Assembly (NCBI GenBank): GCA_002297545.1
Contig: DBLZ01000109.1
Span: forward strand, 1-17,291
Length of the DNA stretch: 17,291 nucleotides
Reading direction: 5' to 3'
Origin: Prevotellaceae bacterium UBA711
Lineage (GTDB): Bacteria; Bacteroidota; Bacteroidia; Bacteroidales; Bacteroidaceae
Shown: positions 1-6,969 of the stretch, one piece after another
Numbering within the stretch: the first letter of the stretch is position 1
How the letters are laid out: each line of letters begins with the position of its first letter
The notes under the pieces: generated by a model
The model's database searches: none
The model's input: the letters and a program-made list of their open reading frames with translations, nothing else
What the model was told of the DNA's origin: nothing
Position numbers and translations under genes: made by a program

Positions 1-106
1 TTAGTGCTGACCGCTGTTGGGCTTTCAGCCCGCAACCTATACCCACGACTTATAAGGTGGGCGATGTGGGACATTGCGGCCCTAAATCACATTTTGACAC
101 ACCCTC
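1..106. repeat. Hairpin-rich intergenic segment, possible degenerate interspersed repeat
   Basis: Three small dyads stand side by side. At 16-36, GTT+GGGCT pairs with AGCCC+AAC around a TTC loop, with a GC bulge. At 42-61, CCCAC pairs with GTGGG around the self-complementary CTTATAAG. At 61-77, GCGATGT pairs with ACATTGC around GGG, with one G-U pair. They are followed by TTTTGACACACCCTC at 92-106, which resembles the end of an interspersed or MITE-like element, though I cannot confirm a family. The segment lies just downstream of mutS, is cut by the window edge, and has no convincing ORF or T-tract terminator. It could instead be a structured mutS 3' UTR. Confidence 0.35.
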
Positions 107-160
107 TTTGTATTTCCTGTCTGTCGGTGGACAACGGTGTGAGCTGATGTATGTGACAGT

Positions 161-2779
161 TCATTCTTTCACCAGCCGTTTTATGTCGTTCAGTTTGTTG
201 AGTGCCTCCAGTGGTGTAAGACTGTTGATGTCGAGGTGTATCAATTGCTGGCGTATGTCCTCCAGTATGGGGTCGTCCAGTTGGAAGAAACTCAGTTGTG
301 TGCCCGTGTCGCTGTCTTTCCTGCTGCCTGCCGCAATTCCTGCACCCACGTCGTCGTGACGTTTCTCTTTCTCCAGCTGATGCAGGATGACGTCGGCCCG
401 CTGCACTATGCTTTGTGGCATGCCTGCCAAGCGTGCCACGTGTATGCCAAAGGAATGCGCCGATCCGCCAGGTTCCAACTTGCGCAGGAAGATTATGGTG
501 CCATCCTTCTCCAAGACACTCACATTATAATTATGAACGCGCGCGAAGTTCTTCTCCATCTCGTTAAGCTCGTGATAGTGTGTGGCAAAGAGTGTGCGCG
601 CCCTTCCTCGCCGGTTCTCGTGAATGTATTCCACTATGCTCCACGCTATGCTTATGCCGTCGTAGGTGCTTGTGCCGCGTCCCAATTCATCAAACAGCAC
701 CAGGGAGCGAGGCGACAGGTTGTTCAGTATGGCAGCCGCCTCGTTCATCTCCACCATGAAGGTAGACTCGCCCAGTGAGATGTTGTCGCTTGCTCCCACA
801 CGTGTGAATATCTTGTCCACGTAGCCTATGCGTGCGCTCTCGGCTGGCACGAAGCTTCCCATCTGCGCCATCAGCGTGATGAGTGCCGTCTGTCTTAGCA
901 GCGCGCTCTTACCCGCCATGTTCGGTCCGGTGATGATGATCACCTGCTGTCTTTCCGTGTCGAGGTGCACGTCGTTGGGCACATAATGTTCGCCCACGGC
1001 CATTTGCGTCTCTATCACAGGATGCCTGCCCTGACGTATGTCAAGCTCCATGCTGTCGTCCACCACGGGGCGTATGTATCTGTTCTCGCGTGCCAGTATG
1101 GCAAAACTCAACAGGCAGTCGAGACGTGCCACCAACTTGGAGTCGGCCTGTATGGCCGGAATGAAGCGCGTGCACCACGATACCAGCTCGCCATAGAGCT
1201 GGTTCTCCAGTATGGCTATCCGCTCCTCGGCAGTCACTATCTTCTCCTCATACTGTTTCAGCTCCTGAGTGATGTATCGTTCGGCAGAGACCAGTGTCTG
1301 CTTTCTTATCCATTCGGCCGGCACCTGGTCCTTGTACGTGTTGCGTACCTCCAAGTAGTAGCCGAAGACGTTGTTGTAGCCTATCTTCAGGCTCTGAATT
1401 CCCGTACGTTCAGCTTCGGCCTGTTGCAGCTTCAGCAGATATTCCTTGCCTCCGGTGGAAAGGTCGTGCAGTTCGTCCAGTTCCTGACACACCCCACGTG
1501 CTATCACTCCGCCTTTGGATAGCAGCAGAGGCGCCGAAGGGGCGATAGTACGTTGAAGGCGGTCGCGCAGTTCCTCGCACAGTTCCATACTGTTGCCTAT
1601 CTCGCGCAGTACTGGAGAGTCTGCCTCCACCAAGGCATCGTGTATGGGTTTCAGAGCCTGCAGGGCTGTGCCGAGTGTCAGCAGTTCGCGCGGAGATACA
1701 CGTCCGGTGCTTATGCGCGATATGATGCGCTCCATGTCGCCTATGTATTGTAGCTGTTCGCCCACGGTGTCGCGCGTTCTGATGTCGCGGAAGAAGTATT
1801 CCACCACGTCCAGGCGCGAGTTTATGGCCTTGGGGTCTTTCAGCGGGAACACCATCCACTTGCCCAGCATGCGTCCGCCCATGGGTGTTGTGGTACGTCC
1901 CATGACATCCAGCAGCGACTTGCCGTCGTGGTTCATTGGTTGCAGCAGCTCCAGCGAGCGTATGGTGAAGTAGTCCATGTGCACATACCGTTCCTCCTCT
2001 ATGCGTGCTACGCTTTGTATGTGGCCCAGATGAGTATGCTGCGTGTTCTCGAGATACTGCATCACCACTCCGCAGGCCACCGTACCGGCATGCAGGTGGT
2101 CTATGCCGTAGCCCTTGAGATTTTTCACTCCAAAGTGCTTCAGCAACTTGCCTCTCGCCGTCTGTTCGTTGAACACCCAGTCGTCCAGCTCGAAAGTGGC
2201 GAACTTCTCCTGAAACGAGGAGCGGAACAGCTCTCCCTTGCCGCGCTCGTAGAGTACCTCCTTGGGCGAGAAGTTGGCCAACAGTCCTCCCACCTGCGCC
2301 ACACTACCCTCGCCGGTGAGGAACTCTCCGGTGGAGATGTCCAGGAAGGCCACGCCGCAGACGCCTTTGCCAAAGTGCACGGCGGCCAGATAGTTGTTCT
2401 CCTTGCCCGAGAGCAGGCTGTCATGCATGGCCACACCGGGTGTTACCAGCTCAGTGATGCCACGCTTCACCAGTTTTTTTGCCAGTTTGGGGTCCTCCAG
2501 CTGGTCGCACACGGCCACGCGCCTCCCGGCTCTTACCAGACGGGGCAGATAGTTGTCCAGGGCATGGTACGGAAATCCGGCCATCTCCAACTGGCCGCAA
2601 CCGCCCGCGCCGTTGCTTCTGTGCGTAAGCGTGATGCCCAGGATCTGCGATGCCTCCACGGCATCCTCTCCATAGGTTTCGTAGAAGTCGCCGCACCTGA
2701 ACAGCAGTATGCACTCGGGGTGTTTCTGCTTCAGGTCGTAGAACTGCTTCATCATCGGGGTCAGGGCTTCTTTTGCCAT
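161..2779 (-). CDS. mutS: DNA mismatch repair protein MutS
   Basis: This ATPase recognises base mismatches and small loops in DNA and recruits MutL in the cytoplasm. The 872-residue product has the usual MutS length and architecture. The N-terminal mismatch-reading motif is F32-Y33-E34. The connector, lever and clamp regions follow, with a coiled lever around 440-530. The C-terminal ATPase has Walker A GPNMAGKS at 618-625, the STFMVEM signature near 672, Walker B acidic residues D697-E698 in DELGRGTST, and the downstream FATHYHEL segment. The ATG at 2779 lies about 40 nt below a Bacteroidetes-type promoter and starts directly into the conserved TPMMKQFYDLK N-terminus. The gene is monocistronic here and divergent from the VTC operon. 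No frameshift or missing key residue is seen. Confidence 0.98.
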   Translation of the reverse strand: MAKEALTPMMKQFYDLKQKHPECILLFRCGDFYETYGEDAVEASQILGITLTHRSNGAGGCGQLEMAGFPYHALDNYLPRLVRAGRRVAVCDQLEDPKLAKKLVKRGITELVTPGVAMHDSLLSGKENNYLAAVHFGKGVCGVAFLDISTGEFLTGEGSVAQVGGLLANFSPKEVLYERGKGELFRSSFQEKFATFELDDWVFNEQTARGKLLKHFGVKNLKGYGIDHLHAGTVACGVVMQYLENTQHTHLGHIQSVARIEEERYVHMDYFTIRSLELLQPMNHDGKSLLDVMGRTTTPMGGRMLGKWMVFPLKDPKAINSRLDVVEYFFRDIRTRDTVGEQLQYIGDMERIISRISTGRVSPRELLTLGTALQALKPIHDALVEADSPVLREIGNSMELCEELRDRLQRTIAPSAPLLLSKGGVIARGVCQELDELHDLSTGGKEYLLKLQQAEAERTGIQSLKIGYNNVFGYYLEVRNTYKDQVPAEWIRKQTLVSAERYITQELKQYEEKIVTAEERIAILENQLYGELVSWCTRFIPAIQADSKLVARLDCLLSFAILARENRYIRPVVDDSMELDIRQGRHPVIETQMAVGEHYVPNDVHLDTERQQVIIITGPNMAGKSALLRQTALITLMAQMGSFVPAESARIGYVDKIFTRVGASDNISLGESTFMVEMNEAAAILNNLSPRSLVLFDELGRGTSTYDGISIAWSIVEYIHENRRGRARTLFATHYHELNEMEKNFARVHNYNVSVLEKDGTIIFLRKLEPGGSAHSFGIHVARLAGMPQSIVQRADVILHQLEKEKRHDDVGAGIAAGSRKDSDTGTQLSFFQLDDPILEDIRQQLIHLDINSLTPLEALNKLNDIKRLVKE

Positions 2780-2817
2780 AGTACGTGCATCGAGGAATTA
2801 AGGATAATTACATCATG

Positions 2818-2848
2818 CAAAAGTACCCAAAATCCCTGATAGGGCAAA
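2818..2848 (-). promoter_or_regulatory. Bacteroidetes-type promoter of mutS
   Basis: Read on the minus strand, TTTG (2845-2848) is followed by exactly 19 bp and then TACTTTTG (2818-2825). This matches the Bacteroidetes primary sigma consensus TTTG-N19-21-TAnnTTTG. The predicted start site is near 2810, giving a leader of about 30 nt before the mutS ATG at 2779. The -33 box lies inside a perfect 7-bp inverted repeat at 2842-2858 (GGGCAAA, GCG, TTTGCCC). Confidence 0.8.
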
Positions 2849-2858
2849 GCGTTTGCCC
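2842..2858. promoter_or_regulatory. Inverted repeat overlapping the mutS -33 box
   Basis: GGGCAAA, a 3-base spacer GCG, then TTTGCCC form a perfect 7-bp dyad. The right half on the minus strand supplies the TTTG of the mutS -33 element, so a protein bound here could compete with RNA polymerase. On the plus strand it is followed by CATTTTGTT, which looks slightly terminator-like, but no plus-strand gene precedes it. The operator role is inferred. Confidence 0.4.
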
Positions 2859-2963
2859 CATTTTGTTCGGCTATAATGCCTTTGAGGCACAAAACCGGGC
2901 CTCATGGGCGTAAGTGGCGAATGCCGCGTGGATGTGCCTGAAGGAACAGGAATATGTGGTTGG

Positions 2964-3064
2964 ATGAACCGGTTCATACATCTCTGAAAACCCGTTTATT
3001 CGGACTGAAGAACCGGTTTATTCAGCTGCCCTCCCATGGGGATGTGGATGCAGGCACATGTTCC
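2964..3064. repeat. Array of five dyads at 22-bp pitch, mutS/VTC intergenic region
   Basis: Five short dyads have centres at 2970.5, 2992.5, 3014.5, 3036.5 and 3058.5, exactly 22 bp apart. Copy 1 is the perfect 14-bp palindrome ATGAACCGGTTCAT (2964-2977). Copy 2 is AAACCCGTTT (2988-2997). Copy 3 is AACCGGTT (3011-3018), flanked by CTGAA and TTCAG. Copy 4 is CCCATGGG (3033-3040). Copy 5 is GGCACATGTTCC (3053-3064) with one mismatched pair. Copies 1-3 also align as direct repeats beginning AACC. The array sits between the mutS and VTC promoters. The pitch is about two helical turns, so all sites face the same side of the DNA, as expected for cooperative protein binding. The binding role is inferred. 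Confidence 0.6.
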
Positions 3065-3086
3065 ATGGGAAACAGTGCCACGACCA

Positions 3087-3112
3087 GCCTGCCATATCCC
3101 TGTATGGCAGGC
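3087..3112. other. Perfect 10-bp stem-loop in the intergenic region
   Basis: GCCTGCCATA (3087-3096), loop TCCCTG, then TATGGCAGGC (3103-3112) form a perfect 10-bp stem. No T-run follows on either strand, so a Rho-independent terminator is unlikely. It may be an operator or part of a structured RNA. It is off the 22-bp pitch of the neighbouring array. The stretch between it and the promoter at 3226 shows nothing else I can support. Confidence 0.45.
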
Positions 3113-3225
3113 AAACACACCAAATATGACCGCGATTGTGCATCAAGGCACATGATTGGGCCATAAATGCGCAACCGATACCCTGTTTTTTACGGCGGCT
3201 GTGTAAAAATATCGTGATTTTTAAC

Positions 3226-3233
3226 TAAATTTG
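3226..3233 (+). promoter_or_regulatory. Bacteroidetes -7 box for the VTC operon
   Basis: TAAATTTG at 3226-3233 matches TAnnTTTG exactly and lies in an AT-rich stretch otherwise rare in this window. The upstream element is weak: TGTG at 3200-3203 with 22-bp spacing is the best candidate for the -33 TTTG. The predicted start site is near 3240. That rules out the TTG at 3231 as a start codon and leaves a leader of roughly 80 nt to the GTG at 3321, or about 15 nt to an ATG at 3255. Confidence 0.65.
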
Positions 3234-3320
3234 CACAGGAAGAGCAACCATCTCATGCGGATTGCACAGTGCACGCCATGTGTGGTTTCAAGGCTCTATT
3301 TGCCAATACACAGATACAAC

Positions 3321-4148
3321 GTGACGGAAATACTGACAACATACGACCCCATCACTTTGGCCGAGATGAAGGGCATACGCCTGATGAACCGTACGGACAC
3401 CAAGTTCGTCACCACAGTCGGCCAGCTGGAGAAACTCCTGGCCATGGCCGGCGACATGTACTATGCCCAGGATATATTCGGCAAGCGCATGGCTCCATAC
3501 TACACGGTGTACTACGATACCCCGGAGTGGGACATGTATAATGTTCACCACACTGGACGGGCCAATCGCCAGAAGTTGCGCATAAGGTCCTACGTGGATT
3601 CGGGGCACAACTTTCTGGAGATAAAGACCAAGAACAACCACAAGCGCACGAAGAAGCGCCGGGTGCTGGTGGAGGGTTTCGACCCGTCGCAGCCCCGCTA
3701 CGACCTGATCTTCGACTCCTGTCGCCCCAAGGGCGAGGCCGTGTGCACGGACTTCATGAAGCAATATCTCGGCTATGACCCCCAGATGCTCCACGAGCAA
3801 CTGGAGAACCGCTTCGACCGCATCACACTGGTGAACAAGCAGAAGACGGAGCGTCTGACCATAGACACCAATCTGCGTTTCCACAATCTCACCACCGGTA
3901 GCGATGCTTCCTTCGATGGCATTGCCATCATTGAGTTGAAGCGCGACGGCCTGGCCTATTCCCCCATCCTGGAGATGCTTCGCCGGCTGCGCATCAAGCC
4001 TTTGGGTTTCAGCAAGTATTGCATGGGCTCGGCCCTCACAAACGAGCGTCTGCGTGTCAACCGCTTCCTGCCACGTCTGCGCGCCATAGACAAGTTGCGC
4101 GCCGTGGACTGTGGGGCCGCTCCCCTATTGGACAGACTTAATTATTAA
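3321..4148 (+). CDS. VTC-domain (polyphosphate polymerase-like) protein
   Basis: This is a triphosphate-tunnel protein of the VTC family, whose yeast member VTC4 makes polyphosphate from ATP at a membrane. From the GTG start it has 275 residues. The basic and acidic strands that line the tunnel are visible: NRTDTKF at 23-29, YYDTPE at 64-69, RQKLRIRSY at 83-91, FLEIKTK at 98-104, NRFDRITLVN at 163-172, RLTIDTNL at 178-185, IIELK at 203-207 and FSKYC at 230-234. There is no signal peptide or membrane segment, so it is cytoplasmic. The GTG is preferred because homologues begin just before the ITLAEM-type segment. An ATG at 3255 in the same frame would add 22 unremarkable residues. It heads a four-gene operon, 24 bp before the DUF4956 gene. 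Polymerase activity is inferred from family membership. Confidence 0.88.
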   Translation: MTEILTTYDPITLAEMKGIRLMNRTDTKFVTTVGQLEKLLAMAGDMYYAQDIFGKRMAPYYTVYYDTPEWDMYNVHHTGRANRQKLRIRSYVDSGHNFLEIKTKNNHKRTKKRRVLVEGFDPSQPRYDLIFDSCRPKGEAVCTDFMKQYLGYDPQMLHEQLENRFDRITLVNKQKTERLTIDTNLRFHNLTTGSDASFDGIAIIELKRDGLAYSPILEMLRRLRIKPLGFSKYCMGSALTNERLRVNRFLPRLRAIDKLRAVDCGAAPLLDRLNY

Positions 4149-4172
4149 CCCTCTAAACTAATACTTCATTCT

Positions 4173-4862
4173 ATGGACGAATTCGACAGCCTGGCACAGG
4201 ACACTGTGCCCCTATTCGAGGCCTTTGACTTCTTCAACATGGTATTCAGGTTTGCCTTTAATACCTTAATGGTGTGGATGATGATACATCTGCTCTATTA
4301 TCCCAAGAGTAAGAGACGCGACTACTACTTCACCTTCATGCTCATCAGCATAAGCATCTTCATGATGCTGTATCTGTTGGGAGGAGTGAAGCTGAAAGTG
4401 GGCTTTGCCCTCGGTCTGTTTGCCATCTTCGGCATCATACGTTATCGCACCGAGTCCATGCCGGTACGTGAGATGACCTACCTGTTCAGCATCATTTCCA
4501 TGTCGGTTATCAATGCTCTGTCGCTGACCATCAGCTATGCGGAACTGGTGTTCACCAACGTCATCTTCCTGTTCGCAGCATGGATACTGGAGAGCTATGT
4601 CTTCCTGAAACACGTGTCCACCAAGCTGATACAGTACGACCGCATAGCCCTCATCACTCCGGACAAGCGCGAGGAACTGCTGGCTGACCTCCGGCAGCGT
4701 ACGGGTCTGGACATCATCAAGGTGGAGATAGGCGCACTGGACTTCCTGCGCGACATGGCCATCATCAAGATCTATTACGAGATGAAGGAGTATGAGAACA
4801 ACAGTGAAATAAGCAACCAGCTGAAAATACCCAAGGAAGAATGGACGGAAGTAAGAAAGTAA
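4173..4862 (+). CDS. DUF4956 membrane protein
   Basis: This is an inner-membrane protein of unknown function, 229 residues. Hydrophobic segments lie at about 22-42, 52-70, 76-89, 102-122 and 123-145. The family hallmark is visible as GLFAIFGIIRYRTE followed by PVREMTYLF at about 81-105. A soluble C-terminal domain follows (about 150-229), with alternating strands and helices, probably cytoplasmic. DUF4956 genes commonly sit next to VTC-domain genes in bacteria, so a membrane partner or channel for the tunnel protein is the natural guess, as in the yeast VTC complex, where catalysis is tied to membrane segments. The gene lies 24 bp after the VTC gene and its TAA overlaps the ATG of the next gene as TAATG, which implies coupled translation. 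Confidence 0.88.
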   Translation: MDEFDSLAQDTVPLFEAFDFFNMVFRFAFNTLMVWMMIHLLYYPKSKRRDYYFTFMLISISIFMMLYLLGGVKLKVGFALGLFAIFGIIRYRTESMPVREMTYLFSIISMSVINALSLTISYAELVFTNVIFLFAAWILESYVFLKHVSTKLIQYDRIALITPDKREELLADLRQRTGLDIIKVEIGALDFLRDMAIIKIYYEMKEYENNSEISNQLKIPKEEWTEVRK

Positions 4863-5641
4863 TGCGCCCGGCCACTGTAGCAGGAGCGCTGTCCCGGTGC
4901 ACGTCATGGCTCCTTGTCTCTGTCCTGCTGCTAAGCATGACAGTGGGAGCCTCTGCACAGGGCGACGATTTCGGTATATGGACCTCACTGGGCGTGGAGA
5001 AGGGCATCAACAAGAAGTGGAGCCTGGGCGCCGAGACCGAATACCGTATGCGCAACGACACACGCACGGCCGACCGCTGGAGCCTGGGCGTGGATGCCAC
5101 GTACAAGGTGGCCAAATGGCTGAAGGCTTCGGCCGGATACACCTTGCTGTATGACAATAACAAGGAGGACATCTCCTACAAGGAGGACGGTTCCTACAAC
5201 AACTGGCGTCCATCCTACTGGGGGCTGCGCCATCGCTTCTCCGTATCTGCCACTGGCAGTGTGGGCTTGGGGCGCTTCAAGCTGTCGCTTCGCGAGCGTT
5301 GGCAGTACACCTACCGTCAGGAGAAGACCGTCAGACGATACGACTTCGACAACAAAGGGTGGGAAGACAAGGTTCGCATGAGCAAGAGCAAGCACCTGCT
5401 GCGTTCGCGTTTCAAGGCCGACTACGATGTGCCAAAGTGTAAGGTGGACCCCTACGTGGAGGTGGAGTTGTTCACCGGAAGTTCCTTGGAAAAGGTACGT
5501 TACACGGCCGGTGCCGACTGGAAGATAAAGAAAAAGCACGTCGTCAACTTCTTCTACCGTTATCAGACCATACACGGCGACGACGATGACATGGAGGTCA
5601 ACCGCCACATCTTGGGTGTGGGCTATACATTCAAATTCTAA
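4862..5641 (+). CDS. DUF2490 probable outer-membrane beta-barrel protein
   Basis: The product has 259 residues from the chosen start. A signal peptide is clear: basic residues at 2 and 12, a hydrophobic core at about 16-29, and likely cleavage after GASA at 32. The mature part is made of alternating aromatic/polar strands with many Y, W, R and K residues and ends in GVGYTFKF, a C-terminal phenylalanine as in outer-membrane barrels. This pattern fits DUF2490, a family of uncharacterised Bacteroidetes barrels. The ATG at 4862 is preferred because it overlaps the previous stop as TAATG and gives a standard signal peptide. An in-frame ATG at 4841 would add seven residues. The following gene starts 3 bp after the stop. 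Function is unknown. Confidence 0.83.
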   Translation: MRPATVAGALSRCTSWLLVSVLLLSMTVGASAQGDDFGIWTSLGVEKGINKKWSLGAETEYRMRNDTRTADRWSLGVDATYKVAKWLKASAGYTLLYDNNKEDISYKEDGSYNNWRPSYWGLRHRFSVSATGSVGLGRFKLSLRERWQYTYRQEKTVRRYDFDNKGWEDKVRMSKSKHLLRSRFKADYDVPKCKVDPYVEVELFTGSSLEKVRYTAGADWKIKKKHVVNFFYRYQTIHGDDDDMEVNRHILGVGYTFKF

Positions 5642-5644
5642 TCT

Positions 5645-6832
5645 ATGCGCAAAGTATATTCATATATCATGATGGCTGCCGCAGCAGTTCTCACTACGGC
5701 TTGTGTGAACGATGATACTGACTTCTCGGGCATCATCGGCGAGGGCGACACCTATGTCCCCAAGGAGATAGAGTTCGACACCACTCCCTTGGAGGAGGCT
5801 CCCGAGGAGATACCATCCGATGACAACGACTATGTGGAGAACTCTCCGTTCAGATACCACATCACGGTCATCTACGACCATGACAATGTAAGGCTGGAGG
5901 GCGATGTCAACCGCGTGAGGGTGACCACCGACGGTGCTCACGTGACAGTAAATTCCACGGCGAGCCGTGTGGAGTATATACTGACGGGTACGAGCTATGA
6001 TGGTTCGTTCAAGGTCTACAGCGAGAACAAAATGAAGGTGACTCTGGCCGGCCTGCAGCTTCGCAATCCCCGTGGTGCTGCCATAAACAACCAGTGCGGC
6101 AAGTCCATGTATGTGGAGTTGCTTGAGGGGTATACCAATGTACTCGACGATGGCGAAACCTACGATATGGTCGATGGTGAGGACCAGAAGGGAGCGTTCT
6201 TCAGCGAGGGGCAGATCATCTTTAGCGGAGCCGGGAGCCTCAATGTCCGTGCCAACGGCCGTAATGCCATAGCCAGCGACGACTACATCGTGTTCCGTCC
6301 GGGTAATATCATCAATGTGATCAGCCGGAATGGTAACGGCATCAAGGCCAACGACGGCATCTTCATCCGTGGCGGTGTCCTGAACGTGGAAGTGAAGGGC
6401 GATGCAGGCAAGGGTCTCAACTCGGAGTTGGATATGGAGATTACAGGCGGGCGCACTACTGTCATCACATCGGGCAATGCCACGGGACAGGAGGATGATG
6501 CCAGCAGTTGTGCGGCCATCAAGTGCGATGCCCTCTTTACCGTAACATTTGGCACCCTTAACCTCAAGAGCACAGGCGAGGGAGGCAAGGGCATAAACTG
6601 TGACCAGAACATACTCATCAGCGGTGGCGAGATCAACGTCGTAACACTGGGCAAGAAGACCGTTTCCTCGCCCAAGGGTATCAAGGCCGACGGCGATATT
6701 ACCGTCAGCGGCGGCAGAGTTTACTCCTACAGCAAGAAGAGCGATGCCATAGATGCCGCCCAGACCTTCAGCTATGCCGATGGATGGACCACCCTAACCC
6801 GGGAGGGATACCTCTTTGAAGTGGCGTACTGA
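5645..6832 (+). CDS. Cthe_2159-like beta-helix carbohydrate-binding lipoprotein
   Basis: The 395-residue product begins with a lipoprotein-type signal peptide and a relaxed lipobox, LTTAC, with Cys at 20. The next residues, VNDDTD, are acidic, like the export signal that sends Bacteroidetes lipoproteins to the cell surface. An acidic linker runs to about residue 62. From about 120 to 365 there are repeating turns of a right-handed beta-helix such as NGIKANDGIFIRGG, GKGINCDQNILISGG and KGIKADGDITVSGG. These repeats are typical of the Cthe_2159 family (formerly DUF4353), whose Clostridium member binds cellulose and polygalacturonate. No lyase active site is recognised. It is the last gene of the VTC operon, 3 bp after DUF2490 and just before a terminator. 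The ligand here is unknown. Confidence 0.83.
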   Translation: MRKVYSYIMMAAAAVLTTACVNDDTDFSGIIGEGDTYVPKEIEFDTTPLEEAPEEIPSDDNDYVENSPFRYHITVIYDHDNVRLEGDVNRVRVTTDGAHVTVNSTASRVEYILTGTSYDGSFKVYSENKMKVTLAGLQLRNPRGAAINNQCGKSMYVELLEGYTNVLDDGETYDMVDGEDQKGAFFSEGQIIFSGAGSLNVRANGRNAIASDDYIVFRPGNIINVISRNGNGIKANDGIFIRGGVLNVEVKGDAGKGLNSELDMEITGGRTTVITSGNATGQEDDASSCAAIKCDALFTVTFGTLNLKSTGEGGKGINCDQNILISGGEINVVTLGKKTVSSPKGIKADGDITVSGGRVYSYSKKSDAIDAAQTFSYADGWTTLTREGYLFEVAY

Positions 6833-6852
6833 TGTCCGACACACAAGTAAAG

Positions 6853-6890
6853 CGCTATCCGTCAACATTCGATGGATAGCGTTTTGCTTT
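6853..6890 (+). terminator. Rho-independent terminator of the VTC operon
   Basis: CGCTATCC (6853-6860) pairs with GGATAGCG (6874-6881). The stem extends inward by three more pairs (GTC with GAT, one G-T), leaving the loop AACATTC. TTTTGCTTTG follows directly. It lies 20 bp after the lipoprotein stop. Read from the other strand the same stem is followed by CTTTACTT, so it may also stop leftward transcripts leaving the fucosidase gene, which is convergent. Confidence 0.88.
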
Positions 6891-6969
6891 GTATAGTGCC
6901 GCTACATGTTAATATACTATGTTGTCGCCTTGAAAAGGGTATAAACTTCCGATCCCGGGTCTCTGGTTC

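Noticed and set aside
1928..2839. 303-residue plus-strand open frame opposite mutS
   Set aside because: Antisense shadow of mutS that runs through the mutS promoter; no domain pattern.
2872..2877. TATAAT, an E. coli style -10 box
   Set aside because: Bacteroidetes primary sigma uses TAnnTTTG. No properly spaced TTTG and no gene follows at the right distance.
2954..3166. 70-residue plus-strand frame in the mutS/VTC gap
   Set aside because: It coincides with the dyad array and hairpin, so its sequence is explained by repeats. No promoter or homology pattern.
6890..6969. RNA gene or further element between the terminator and the fucosidase stop
   Set aside because: No tRNA arms, repeats or ORF found; it appears to be plain 3' flanking sequence between convergent genes.
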